Below, piece after piece: positions 1-9,885 of a DNA stretch of 64,000 nt. The DNA lies in the NCBI RefSeq assembly GCF_022581195.2, contig NC_061453.1, positions 14,836,001 to 14,900,000 on the forward strand, in the 5' to 3' direction. Every line of letters begins with the position of its first letter. Position 1 is the first letter of the stretch. The DNA is from Helicoverpa zea (taxonomy: Eukaryota > Arthropoda > Insecta > Lepidoptera > Noctuidae). Position numbers and translations under genes: made by a program. The notes beneath the pieces are model-generated. The model worked only from the letters and a program-made list of their open reading frames with translations. It searched no databases and had not been told where the DNA came from.

Positions 1-67
1 ATAGGCATTTTGCATTCCATTAATATAGTAGGTTATTAAATGTATTCTGTGTTAAATAAAAAACGAT

Positions 68-820
68 TTATTTTTCAAATTTATTTAAAAAGTATTTTTT
101 TTCCAACGCCCACATTTCTCTTTTGTGCTCCCTTTCTTCCTCTTCAAAGGCCCATTGCTTTCTTTTATTTAAGAATTCTTCCTCCAGAATCTTCTTCTGT
201 AAATCTGTAAAATAATCATTTCAATGTTTTGTGTTAATTGGTTGGATGTGGAAGGTGTTGGTGGAGGACATACTGTGTCTATTTGTATAGGATCTGCAAC
301 ATAAATAAAATTAAATAAGAAAGAGAAGAGCATGACAATTGTATTATAATTCACTTACATACAAAATACAGATCGGCTCGTCATATTAGTAGTACAGAAC
401 TAATAACAATTTTAAACTTATGATCTTACCAACATGATCAGAATCAAATTCACTTTCGATTCCATCTACAGACAACAGTATCATGTCTTTCACTTTTTCT
501 TCTACTGGCGTCAGAGGAGGAGCAGCACTAGGTCCACCTCCCGTGCGATACGTTTCGGCACGTATTAGAGCAGACTTTTTCCTGGTATTTCTTTTTATTC
601 CTTCGTATTTCGCTTTTAATGTTTTGGCACTACGATAATTAGTACCGCTTTTGCTATTAAATAGTGCCTCCAATGTCTTCCAGCACTGTTCTTTTTCATT
701 CCATGTGACTGCATCACTTTTCTTATTTTCTAAAATGCTTTTATGTTGAGCAACGAGTGAAGTTAGAAGCTCAACTTCTTCCCGGCTGAAGTTAACGCTT
801 CGTTCACGTTTTGATGTCAT
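68..820 (-). CDS. MYB/SANT-like DNA-binding protein, two exons, probably broken in exon 2
   Basis: Exon 1 runs from the ATG at 820 to 430 and encodes about 130 residues. It begins MTSKRERSVNFSREEVELL and continues with an ENKKSDAVTW / CWKTLEALFN / RSAKTLKAKYEGIKR pattern, the tri-helical MYB/SANT-like fold of PIF/Harbinger-derived and MSANTD3-like insect proteins. The donor GTAAGA at 429-424 (phase 1) pairs with the acceptor TTGCAG at 299-294, giving a 136-bp intron. Exon 2 starts DPIQIDTVCPPPTPS. Read straight through it stops at 169-171. A different frame then carries a Glu/Lys-rich helix (start LQKKILEEEF) to a stop at 68-70, which is how I recall this family normally ending. The frame change sits on an 8-bp duplication at 197-212. 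So it is either a recent pseudogene, a truncated 172-residue protein, or a gene rescued by splicing. Likely role: DNA binding by a domesticated or transposon-borne protein. Confidence 0.65.
197..212 (-). repeat. 8-bp tandem duplication that shifts the reading frame
   Basis: On the minus strand the sequence reads TTTTACAG followed by ATTTACAG, two near-identical 8-mers. Removing either copy would join the upstream frame to the downstream Glu/Lys-rich frame. Each copy also ends in a usable AG acceptor, and a GTATGT donor-like sequence lies just upstream within exon 2, so splicing out a small intron is a possible alternative. Confidence 0.6.
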
Positions 821-2165
821 TTTTCAATACATAGAAATGACTGTGCATAAATGTATTCAAGAGGTACACTCAAATCGCAAGAATAGCAAAAAAACAGAAA
901 CACAAACACCAACGACTAACATAAAAAATTTAAATTACCACGCGCGGCTGCTAATACTTATATGTGACTGTGAGTAATTGTCACTGTCAAACGCGTTTCG
1001 TTACCAGCAATTTTCATTTGCCATAAAATCGTTTGTGTAAGTTTTTATAACCGTTATGTGGATAATAACTAATTTTATAAAAATATTAAAGTAAATCAAT
1101 GTTTCTTGTATAATTTGAAATATGTTTATAAGTAGTTTCTTTTACTTTTTTTTGTACTTAATGAAATGACATCAAGAAACGAAACGTTTGTATATGGTGT
1201 TGCCACCGCACTTACATATAAGTTTCAGATAGTTATGTGTTAGATAAATTATGTTTGTGAAACGCAATGTTTCTTATTCGGAACTTTTATCATCCGAATA
1301 ATTTATGTGTAACATAGTTATTTGGAACTTTATCCATACATTCTGAAACAGACCCTTATTATCATCGTCCCGCGGTTCATGAATCAGCCGCTATCGGCGT
1401 GACGTCAGCTGCTCGTGTTATTGTCATGAACAATGCTAATCGCTCTACTAAATATATACTCTTTGTAATCATCTGTTTCTTACAACAACTAAATAAAATA
1501 ATAACAAAGTAATTACCTACTCTTAAAAATACTGTTCTAGTAGATTGTTTCACTAAGATATAACTATCTATGAATAATATTACCACGTATAATAAAAACA
1601 ACACAATAACAAGAATAACATGATCAATAGATATAAGAAGAAGTTCTCAGTAGTTAAGTTGTTAGTGAAAAACTTTGTGTTCTATCATGTTACATACCTA
1701 CTTATAAGTAGCAGCGATTTGTAGTTATAATTAAAAACGAACGTTAACAATAATTCCTTAACGCTTGAGCGGTTACGTGGCTATCCATTTCCCTATTCAT
1801 TACATACTGATAGAGCAAGAGCACCGAGGAGAACTCTCATTCCAATATACTTTATTTTATAACTTAATAAATTATAAATAAAATTGCATTGTTCCACCGA
1901 TTCGAATCCATTTGTCTATTATAGACAGCACATATTTCATTTTGGTAAAAATACTAACTATAATGAGTGGGTGAGTGAATGAGTGGAGGAGTGCTGATAA
2001 AAGCAGTTAAGCAGTCGTAAACCGTTCTAATTCATTCGGATCTGAGACAATGAGACAATAAACTTTATCTAAATCGTAACGATTTGCAATTGGTGGAGAC
2101 TGGTCTATCAACGAGCCCAGCGGCCCTGCCCACTTGGCTTACGGACTGACTCGGCCTATTTAGTA
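821..2165. other. Intergenic or intronic DNA without recognised genes
   Basis: AT-rich sequence upstream of the SANT-like gene. I see no convincing exon, RNA gene or terminal repeat. The open frames here are short and show no family pattern. It also lies in the direction of the missing 3' exons of the GATA-like gene, so it may be intron of that gene. Confidence 0.5.
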
Positions 2166-3092
2166 TAGGGTAAACTGGGTACGGTTGTGCCAGGGTACGG
2201 TAGTGACAGTCGCAGTTGTAACGAAACTATACGTAAAACGGGGGAGGTTGTGAGGGAGAAAGACGTGGCTCACAAGCCTAAACACGTTCCCCAGTATTGC
2301 GTTAGCCGGCGCACGACGTTGACGTAAGCAGGAGCCCACATTGCTTTTCAACAATCAAAAGTAAGTATTTTTGTTCGATTTCGTTTCCTAATTACTGTTA
2401 TTTTTATACAGATAGATTATCTTGTTATTTTTTTCTTTAAAAGTTGAATATTAATATTTAATTACAAGTGATTTCTTTTTACGTAAAGTATTTGGCAAAA
2501 TCATGGCGATTTTTTGTTTTCAAAATGATGCGTTGGGTACGGTTGTGTCAATTTTTTTGGGTACGGTTGTGACGAATATCTTTACATATAATAAATCTCA
2601 TATTATTGTTTTTTGCTTTTAGATGTCCAGGATACGTTTGCGGAAGACCGAAAGAGCGCAGTGTGATATCAAAAAATAAAAAGATGCCGATGAAGAAGTG
2701 AAACAAGGGATTTCGTACGTGTAGCTCAAGCTACAAGCCTTTCTACAGCTACAAGTTTGAACAGAGCAAATGTTGTTTTGTTGATTGTTAAAACTATGTT
2801 TGTAAGCTTATTATGTTAAACATTTCTACAATAAAAGATATTATAGACATTTTGATATATGTTTATGCATGTCACAACCGCCCTTGGTATGTGGCCGGTT
2901 GTGACACTTTCCCATTTTTTTTTAAATTGATCTTATGAGTAATACATTGTATTAAGGAACAATATATGAGTGTTTTTACGTACACAAATGTACAAATTGC
3001 GATACAAGTTCCTTTTCTGCGAGCTAATTTGTCAAATATCAAAATTATTGGTGATCAAACGAAAATTGGCACAACTGTACCCAGTCTACCTA
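2166..3092 (+). mobile_element. Decayed pogo-like (Tc1/mariner superfamily) DNA transposon
   Basis: The ends are inverted repeats of about 27 bp: TAGGGTAAACTGGGTACGG at the left and its near complement ending GTACCCAGTCTACCTA at the right. The subterminal motif GGGTACGGTTGTGNCA recurs at 2177-2192, 2193-2208 (variant), 2535-2550 and 2559-2573, and in reverse form near 2873-2890 and 3069-3083. Reiterated subterminal sites of this kind suggest transposase binding sites. The terminal TA fits a TA target duplication. A remnant of a pogo-type transposase start lies inside. At about 930 bp the copy is too short to be autonomous. Confidence 0.7.
2623..2730 (+). pseudogene. Remnant of pogo-like transposase N terminus
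   Basis: After a pyrimidine tract and AG, an ATG opens MSRIRLRKTERAQ, then a stop, then DADEEVKQGIS and another stop. The arrangement matches the basic start and psq-type helix-turn-helix of pogo/jerky transposases. It cannot be translated as it stands and is recognisable only in its setting between the inverted repeats. Confidence 0.45.
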
Positions 3093-3703
3093 ACTATATT
3101 TTATCGCTGTGTGCAATATCAGAAACAAAATGAGCTATTTGATGATAGACACAGGCATCAGTTATAACATCCAAAGTTTGTGTAGAGATATATCCTAGAG
3201 TCAAACGGTGTATAAAGAGATAGAAATTATAAATAGATTCATGAACAAGCACTATGTGCCTCAGTATGTATGTCTATAAGTTTATCAACTGAAAGAGTTA
3301 AAAAAGGGAGTTTAATAGAACCAATAATAGACTATTAGGAAACACGTAGATTGAAGCTAATATGGATACGTCACGTGAAAGTTGATGATTTATCTACAAC
3401 TTAAGAGGAATTAACAGTGTGAGAGAAGGGCAACAGGACAGTGAGTAATGAGTTTGAGAGATAATGACAGATACAACATAGATAGGTAAATGATAGGACG
3501 GAACGTTTAGCAAAGAAAAGCAATGATGACAGTCCTCTGGACGCTGTGGACAAGTTAGTTTCCACAATTTGAGCATATTCTTTAGACATTTCGTTTAAAC
3601 ACAGTGAACTTTCACTGTTTTAAATTAATTTTCCTGAAGGTGTCTTTTCCGTGAGCTGTCATGATTGTTCTCCTGAGAAGCAGTTGCAGTGTTGTATAGT
3701 TAC
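3093..3703 (-). other. Intron downstream of second coding exon of the GATA-like gene (partial)
   Basis: This follows the phase-1 donor at 3703 (minus reading GTAACT). No further exon in a compatible phase is visible between here and position 1, so the next exon, expected to carry zinc fingers, should lie outside the window. Nothing else recognised in this stretch. Confidence 0.5.
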
Positions 3704-3820
3704 CGTATGCGGTGGGTCGCTGCAGCGCATCGTAGGGCGCGCACCACGAGCCCATCACCATGTTCTGCGAGTACAGCCCCCCCGCCACCCCGCCCACGCC
3801 GCTCACCCCGCCGCCGCCTG
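3704..3820 (-). CDS. Second coding exon of a probable GATA4/5/6-type (pannier-like) factor
   Basis: An exon of 117 bases between the acceptor GTGTGCGCAG and the donor ACG/GTAACT. It is entered and left in phase 1 and joins in frame to the exon at 6653-6868. It encodes a Gly/Val linker and then LYSQNMVMGSWCAPYDALQR and PTAY. The pattern of Ser-Trp, a Pro-Tyr/Phe-Asp and a following Leu-rich turn resembles the stretch just before the N-terminal zinc finger of GATA4/5/6 proteins, pannier in flies. This comparison is from memory. If correct, the product is a nuclear factor that binds WGATAR sites and acts in dorsal ectoderm and heart patterning. The zinc fingers are not in the window, so another Gly/His-rich regulator remains possible. 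Confidence 0.6.
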
Positions 3821-6652
3821 CTGCGCACACAACACTCTTACACTCCAGCACTACTCCTGCCTGACCGCCGCCGCGCCAGCCAGTACACGCCACCAGAGTC
3901 GTGACAGTACAGACACGGACGGCGCCAGGCTATAAGCTATCTGTAACTTCTTCTATGTTTGATAGACGAGAATAACTTGAGACGAGAGTCGCTTAATCCA
4001 GGAAAACTTTGATCATTACAAAAGCGCATAGAAGGGACAGAGTATTTTGATTGGGGTACCAAGTTTAAATTGGACGCAAACGAAAATATTAAACAATGCA
4101 TTGACTTGTTTATCACAAGATATATAGAGTATAAGTTAATTGATCATGGTTTAGTACTGCCGTATCATTTACGTCAAGTCTTGTTTTCGTTAATATTGAC
4201 AAGTGAACGACCGGCCATTAGTTAAGTTGGAATTAGTTACAGATAACACAGATAGGATTTGAGATGACGGACCTGCAAACAGCGCCATGTTTTGCAACCA
4301 ATTCGCGGGCAGTTGCATCGCGTCCATTGTGAGTCGATGGGACACTCGAGTGGCTCGTCAACGATATCACTTGATTAATGAGTAATTAGCAATGATTGAT
4401 AGTGTGAGGTGAGTAGTGCGACCTGCGCGGTCAGAGGTCACGCTCGGACTGATCGGGTGCGCGCGCGCCGACCCGCCGCCCGCGCTATCGCTGCTGATTC
4501 ACGACAACCTTCTGCAGGCATGCCAGCGACAGCGCAACACACAAACTTTGTAAGTTTGTAACACATTGTATTAGAGCCATGACTCCAAAATTATAGAGGG
4601 CCACCAAAATATCCCGCACATTACCTTACCTTACTTAAGTCAGAAAGTGTTATTCTTTGAGAAGGGGTATGTATGTGGACCTGTAAGTACGGCCACGTTC
4701 CCAGATAGCCTTTAATTATGTCGGGCCTACAGTAGCCGTTTAGTTGCCATCATGAAACATCACATGCTATAACCAAATCTTGGTAACCGAGTTCTCTATC
4801 GTTTCGTCTGCAAAGTGATTAGTGTAACGATACGATATACTAGAACTGGTGTCGCTGTAAGAACCTATCATTGATGATTACAGGAATCCTTTAATGTTTC
4901 TTGTTAAAACGCTGCAACTGGGATAAAACTTCTGTAGTCTGTACCGATATCGCCTGAGCTCGTGACTTGTGACGGCTGTAGCTCCCGATCTAACAAAACA
5001 AGCCATTTATCCTGCTTAAGGGAAAATCATATCGACTGGGAATTGGCTCACGATACTGAATCACTCTGCGGTTACAGACTTCGCGCAAATACTGATTGTG
5101 GACGACGCACGCTCCTCCCCGCCCGCGCATCCCCACGCCATAGTTCTTACATTATTTTAGTACAAACACTTAGTAAGATCCTAAGTTAAAAATCCAAATT
5201 TAAAATATCTGTACATTTAGGCAGCTATAGCATAGCAAACGATTATTATTTATTAAACACAGAGAACCGTGCCGGGGAGCCGATAAGATAACAACAATTA
5301 TGTTAAATATATGACTGATAACAAAGCTATCTGACAATGCGTCCTTATCAAATACTTTGTAATTACCATATTATCTCTAGTAGCGTTTACTTTATTAATT
5401 CGTTAAGTAATTCTTACGGATATTTGATTATAGTGGTTGCAACTCGGCTTACCAACCTCTACCATCACGAAATATTTTGGTATCGATAGCGTATCTGGTT
5501 ACTTGTTGTTATAATTTTCATAACTTTCTTGTGTGCGACGCGGTTACGACAAATTATGTTTTCCTATTCATAATGTTTTACCCCAAACATGATGTATAAG
5601 CATGAAGCAAAGACCGTATCATGTGGCAGTACAAGAAGTGATTGATTCACTTGTGCTGACCTCCTTGCGAGTCACTCGGGTGCAGTAGTCCCCTGAGGGC
5701 TGTCTGGTGGGCGTGCTCCCGTGTACGTGCTCAGCTCGCACTACTTCTGCGGCCGGGTAAACCCCGTCTTGATCGCCTTGTTATGACATTATCCTCCCAC
5801 GTCAATCGCCACTCAATTATTAATAATAGAATTTCAGTTATTGTTAACTTACTGATACGGATAATTCTTGGTACATGTTGTTGTTCAGTTTTTTCCTACA
5901 ACGCTGTGTATGTGTCGAGACCTGTTAGTAATTGTGCTACAACATAATACCGGTGTTCTATAGTGCTTAGCTATTGTTTTAAGCTTTTTATGCTTTCTTC
6001 CTGGTAATGCCATTGAATACGAGTAGTTCATTCATGGAAGCGATTGTGGTTTCATTGTCCTGCCTTCCGTATAGGCAATTTATTTCAGATTTATTTGAGT
6101 ACTATTCCCGTTTCATAAAATATAAATATTTACCTCATGCTAGAGTGGTGGGACGGACCGTTCATTCAATGTTCTAGTTGTTTACAAAAGGTCCTGTTAT
6201 GGATGACAATGATAAAAGGTTCCTTGTTGTATCGCACGAGTTATGTGTAGCAGCAACAGTGAGAGATGGGAATCAAAGTAGCCACATGTAGGTACTGCAT
6301 AGGTATGTAGTATCGTTATATAGTTGTGATAGCGCGGTGGTGCGGATTCCTCCGTTATCTGGCGCCGATAATGTGACTCATCATAGTTTACTGTTCTATT
6401 AATAAAGCACCCGCTTGTCATTATATCGCTCAATTTGTTTCTTCCTTCTATGTAGGCTTAAATACAAAGCAATGTAGTCGATCATCAACGTGTGTGTTAT
6501 TCGTCGTTATCAACATTGTATGCGGTACCGTATTTTTGGTTGTTAATCATTTTTATTTATAAAGTTTTCCTGGAAATTGCCATCATAGCTACGTTGATTG
6601 AATGATATGTATGTAGCGTCCAGTATGAGAGAGGTGTGAGTGAGGGACTGAC
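3821..6652 (-). other. Second intron of the GATA-like gene
   Basis: About 2.8 kb between the donor at 6652 (GTCAGT on the minus strand) and the acceptor at 3821. Both flanking exons are in phase 1. Mostly single-copy AT-rich sequence with GC-rich patches near 4440-4500 and 5640-5770. I see no transposable element or RNA gene, although several GATA and TATC words occur (for example CCGATAAGATAAC near 5280). Confidence 0.55.
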
Positions 6653-6868
6653 CGTAGGAGTCGTGGTGCGGCGGGTGGTGGTGGTGCCAGACGTTCTGGT
6701 GCGGCGCGAAGTGCGCGGCGTACTGCTGCAGGCGGCCGCCGCCCGCCACGTAGCCCAGCCCGTAGCCCTCGGCGCACTCGCCGCCGCCGCCGTTGTAGCC
6801 CGCGCCCACGCCGCCGCTGCCGCCGAACATCGCTGCGCCGCGGTCAGACAAGCATCACACGCACACAC
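6653..6868 (-). CDS. First coding exon of the same probable GATA-type factor
   Basis: The acceptor TTGTGTGTTGCAG ends at 6869 and the donor is ACG/GTCAGT at 6652. The ATG at 6830-6828 is chosen because an in-frame TGA lies just upstream within the exon. An upstream TTG would add seven residues but is not a normal animal start. Coding bases 6830-6653 give 59 codons plus one base: MFGGSGGVGAGYNGGGG, then Gly/Tyr-rich sequence, LQQYAAHFAPHQNVW, a His/Pro run and HDSY. Low-complexity Gly, Ala, Tyr and His runs are normal in the N-terminal activation region of GATA and homeodomain factors. The first 38 exon bases are 5' UTR, so at least one exon lies upstream, probably near 39.3 kb. Confidence 0.65.
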
Positions 6869-7754
6869 CTGCAACACACAACACATTACTGTCTATCCAA
6901 GGAGTAAGGACTGATGAGCGGAGATGCCATAATGAAGCTAGGCCAGGCGCCTCTTCTAGGACAAATTTCTACGGTGACCATGACCAAAACGGTCAGTTAC
7001 GAGTGAGCTAACGAGGCGTTCGGGTTCTTTGAGCCATCTGTCAGCGCTTTTTGGTATTACAAAAATGGTCGATTCCAAAGAAAGCGTATAAGGGCTAAGA
7101 CAGTAACGTTCTTCGTCCCCCGCACACCCGCATTTTGGCACGCTACTTATTTAGGAGATTTTCCGTTATGGCATTTCCGCTTGTGATTTTGTTCTCCATG
7201 TGTCTACCGCCCACTCGCGCTGTTTCACCAGCCACGAATTTGAGGAAAGCTGACAGTTTTAGTTGAGGATAACTTATTGCAAAAGGGCGTTCCTAAATTA
7301 GTATTGCATTAACAGGAAAACCATAGCCGCCGCAACACCGCGTAGCGACGTTTTGTTCCTTAAAAATTTAGTTATCTAATATTGCGGTTATTTGCATACT
7401 GTTTATTATAAGAAATACTAGCCACATACAAAGGTCATCACCAAGTTTGTCAACTCTAGCCATGCGAAAAGGTGATTGTTTATGCTCAGTTCAAATAAAT
7501 TCAGCAATTTGTAAGCAATACTTAATACATTGGCACACTTTCCTGATGCCCTGTATGTAAGTCCGTCGCAAGGGAATTTTGAGTCAATGAAACACAACTC
7601 GCTTGAGGAATATCGTTAAGGTAAATGCTCAATTAATTGTATATCTGTTGTTGTTGTGAACTGCGAAGAAAACAATTAATTAACAAATAGGTATTCCGAG
7701 CGCTTGACGTCAAATTATCGTATCGCGGGACAATTGACGCAGAGACATGTACTG

Positions 7755-8114
7755 TTAAGGCGCGTACGCACGTACGAACACGAACATAGCGAACACAAAC
7801 ACCAGACCCGAACATTTGGTTCGTACGTATGGACGGCATATTCGAGCACGAACGCAAACCTAGTTCGAGTCGAGTTCGCGAACAACAGTCGTGAACTCTA
7901 TCTTAGTAGCCATGACGGCGCCGTTGGAAGTGGTCGATTGTGAAGTTATTAAAGCGCTTCGAACACCGTCCATACAGAACACACTACAAGGATCGCCGCG
8001 AACATGTTTGACGAACAGAGTGTTCGATGTTCGATAGTGGTACGCACGTGCGAACCAAGTTGTTGCATATCATGTAACGCAACAAATTTGTTCGTACGTG
8101 CGTACGCGGCTTTA
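7755..8114. mobile_element. MITE with CGTACG-rich terminal inverted repeats
   Basis: The left end TTAAGGCGCGTACGCACG is matched at the right by the complement of CGTGCGTACGCGGCTTTA. Arms are about 24 bp and the whole element about 360 bp. The interior is rich in GAACACGAACA-like words. No transposase is present. A TTAA/TTTA at the two ends could be a worn piggyBac-type target duplication, but this is weak and the superfamily is left open. Confidence 0.65.
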
Positions 8115-8704
8115 GGTAAACACTACTAAATGAACACATTCTGCCAAATAATTTGACTCGAACTGCTATTACACCTAATCACAGGTGTTATTATTGTTAA
8201 TACTGTTTCAAAGTAATACAGCTCCTATTATCGCCAACTATTTGTGTGTACGCAAAGCCTTTTATTATGTTACTCTGTTTTTAAAAGTGATTTTATTGTT
8301 TTCTTGTAACAGAGGTAACAATATATGACTGAAATTAAGTAAATAGTATAAGACCGTTTGAGTAATAATAAATGAAATTTTAGGTAAAACCCTTAGAAAA
8401 TTAGCAAGTTATTTATTACTATACTTATACAAAGAAATACTATGAAAGATTACAAAATTAAATATTTTAAAATGTCCTCGAGGAAAATTATGTGGTAGAG
8501 TAACTCTAAGTAAAAATTCTAATCAAAACTGGCTTCTCTAACAAGAAGTACCTAATGTTGAATGAGTTATTTGTATTACATGTTAGCAAAGTGGTTGATT
8601 CTAGACTAGAACCCCGGAGCGGGTTGAGGGATTCAAAGACATAAGATGCAAAAACTTTGCTCTCGTGTGACACACATAACTTTTCACTTCAGCAGCGAGA
8701 CCTA

Positions 8705-9157
8705 ATATAAAATAAAATTATAAATTTAAAAAAACCCCCGACCCAAATAAAGTACGCAATTAAACCCTATAAAAAGCAAAAAATAACTTTAAATACTACG
8801 TAAGTACCAACTAAAGCATGTCAGACTAAACAAAATTTTGTCGTGTGGGGGGGCCGCTCTAATTTATTAGCCTAACGTTAGAAGTAATTATAACTACTAC
8901 ATTATATATACTACTTATGACTTTGTATATAATTGTGTTTAGATACGTGTTTTTTATACGAGTGTTGTAATTAGGTATTTATGTAAGTATTTTTAAAGGT
9001 AAAAAGCGGTCCCCCGACACGTCAAAATTTTGTTTAGTCTGACATACTTTAGTTGGTACTTACGTAGTGTTTAAAGTTATTTTTTGCTTTTTATAGGGTT
9101 TAATTGCGTATTTTATTTGGGTCGGGGTTTTTTTAAATTTATGATTTTATTTTATTT
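8705..9157. repeat. Foldback repeat with about 153-bp inverted arms
   Basis: Bases 8705-8858 and 9005-9157 are near-perfect inverted copies around a 146-bp spacer. Shared words include AACCCCCGAC, TTAAACCCTATAAAAAGC and CAGACTAAACAAAATTTTG. The arms could form a long hairpin. The word CCCCCGAC also occurs inverted at 9870-9877, so the foldback may be one end of a larger element reaching 9885. Confidence 0.75.
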
Positions 9158-9774
9158 CATGCTTTTTGAAGAAGCTCCTTAATTTTTCCTTCCGTCATTT
9201 AATTTCTTTTATTTTAAGATGGGGTCGCTATATGCGATCACGGCCAAAGGAAGCTGTTTAACAATCCTCATGACAAACTGGCTCTGGGAGAATTGCACAG
9301 ATTGAGAATCAATAAAGATTAACTTTTGGTCATTCTAGATTTTCAGCAAAAATATAAATCGGTTTATCCATTTCATTCCGGAATTCCAGGGTTTCATCCG
9401 TCACATCCCATTTCCAGCATCAGGTTCTCGTCAATTAGAATCATGAAGAGAACTAGTCAAGACAAATTCAACGAGCTCAAACTCGATGCGTTTACTAAAG
9501 GGCAGTTCAGGGTTACGTCTCCTATCTTCGTGCCCTAACAGCAGACCAGCTCAGCGGTTCCAGAAGACATTAGTGTTTCAAATTTCAGATCCCACTTATG
9601 CTTGCAAGTAAACTGAGCGTGTAACATTCCTATCACACCTATCAAACGAGCTGATAACCTTGAAGACCTGAACCGATTTCCACCAAACATAGCTAGGAAC
9701 ACTCCCGAATGACATTCCTTTCAAACAAAAAAAACCGCATTACAATCGGATCATCCATTTGGGAGCTACGATGC

Positions 9775-9840
<66 letters not shown>

Positions 9841-9885
9841 TCAAACTTATAACACCCCGTCGTTTTTGCGTCGGGGGTTAATAAA
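9158..9885 (+). repeat. Lepidopteran interspersed repeat with internal CA microsatellite
   Basis: The stretch from about 9590 reads like a common moth repeat: 'gacctgaaccgatttccaccaaacat', then 'gatcatccatttgggagctacgatgcc', a CA run at 9779-9834, and the end GTTTTTGCGTCGGGGGTTAA. I know this arrangement only as an abundant unclassified repeat. Its end is an inverted match of the AACCCCCGAC start at 8733. The upstream part (9158-9590) is less clear. Confidence 0.5.
9779..9834. repeat. CA dinucleotide microsatellite
   Basis: About 27 uninterrupted CA units, ending CACAGACACG. It sits at the position where related repeats also carry short tandem arrays. Confidence 0.95.

Noticed and set aside
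3651..3935. Plus-strand open frames over the second GATA-like exon
   Set aside because: Shadow frames of the minus-strand exon caused by high GC; no splice or family support.
6557..6914. Ala/Arg/Val-rich frames on both strands over the first coding exon
   Set aside because: Compositional shadows; only the frame starting at 6830 matches the splice phase of the next exon.
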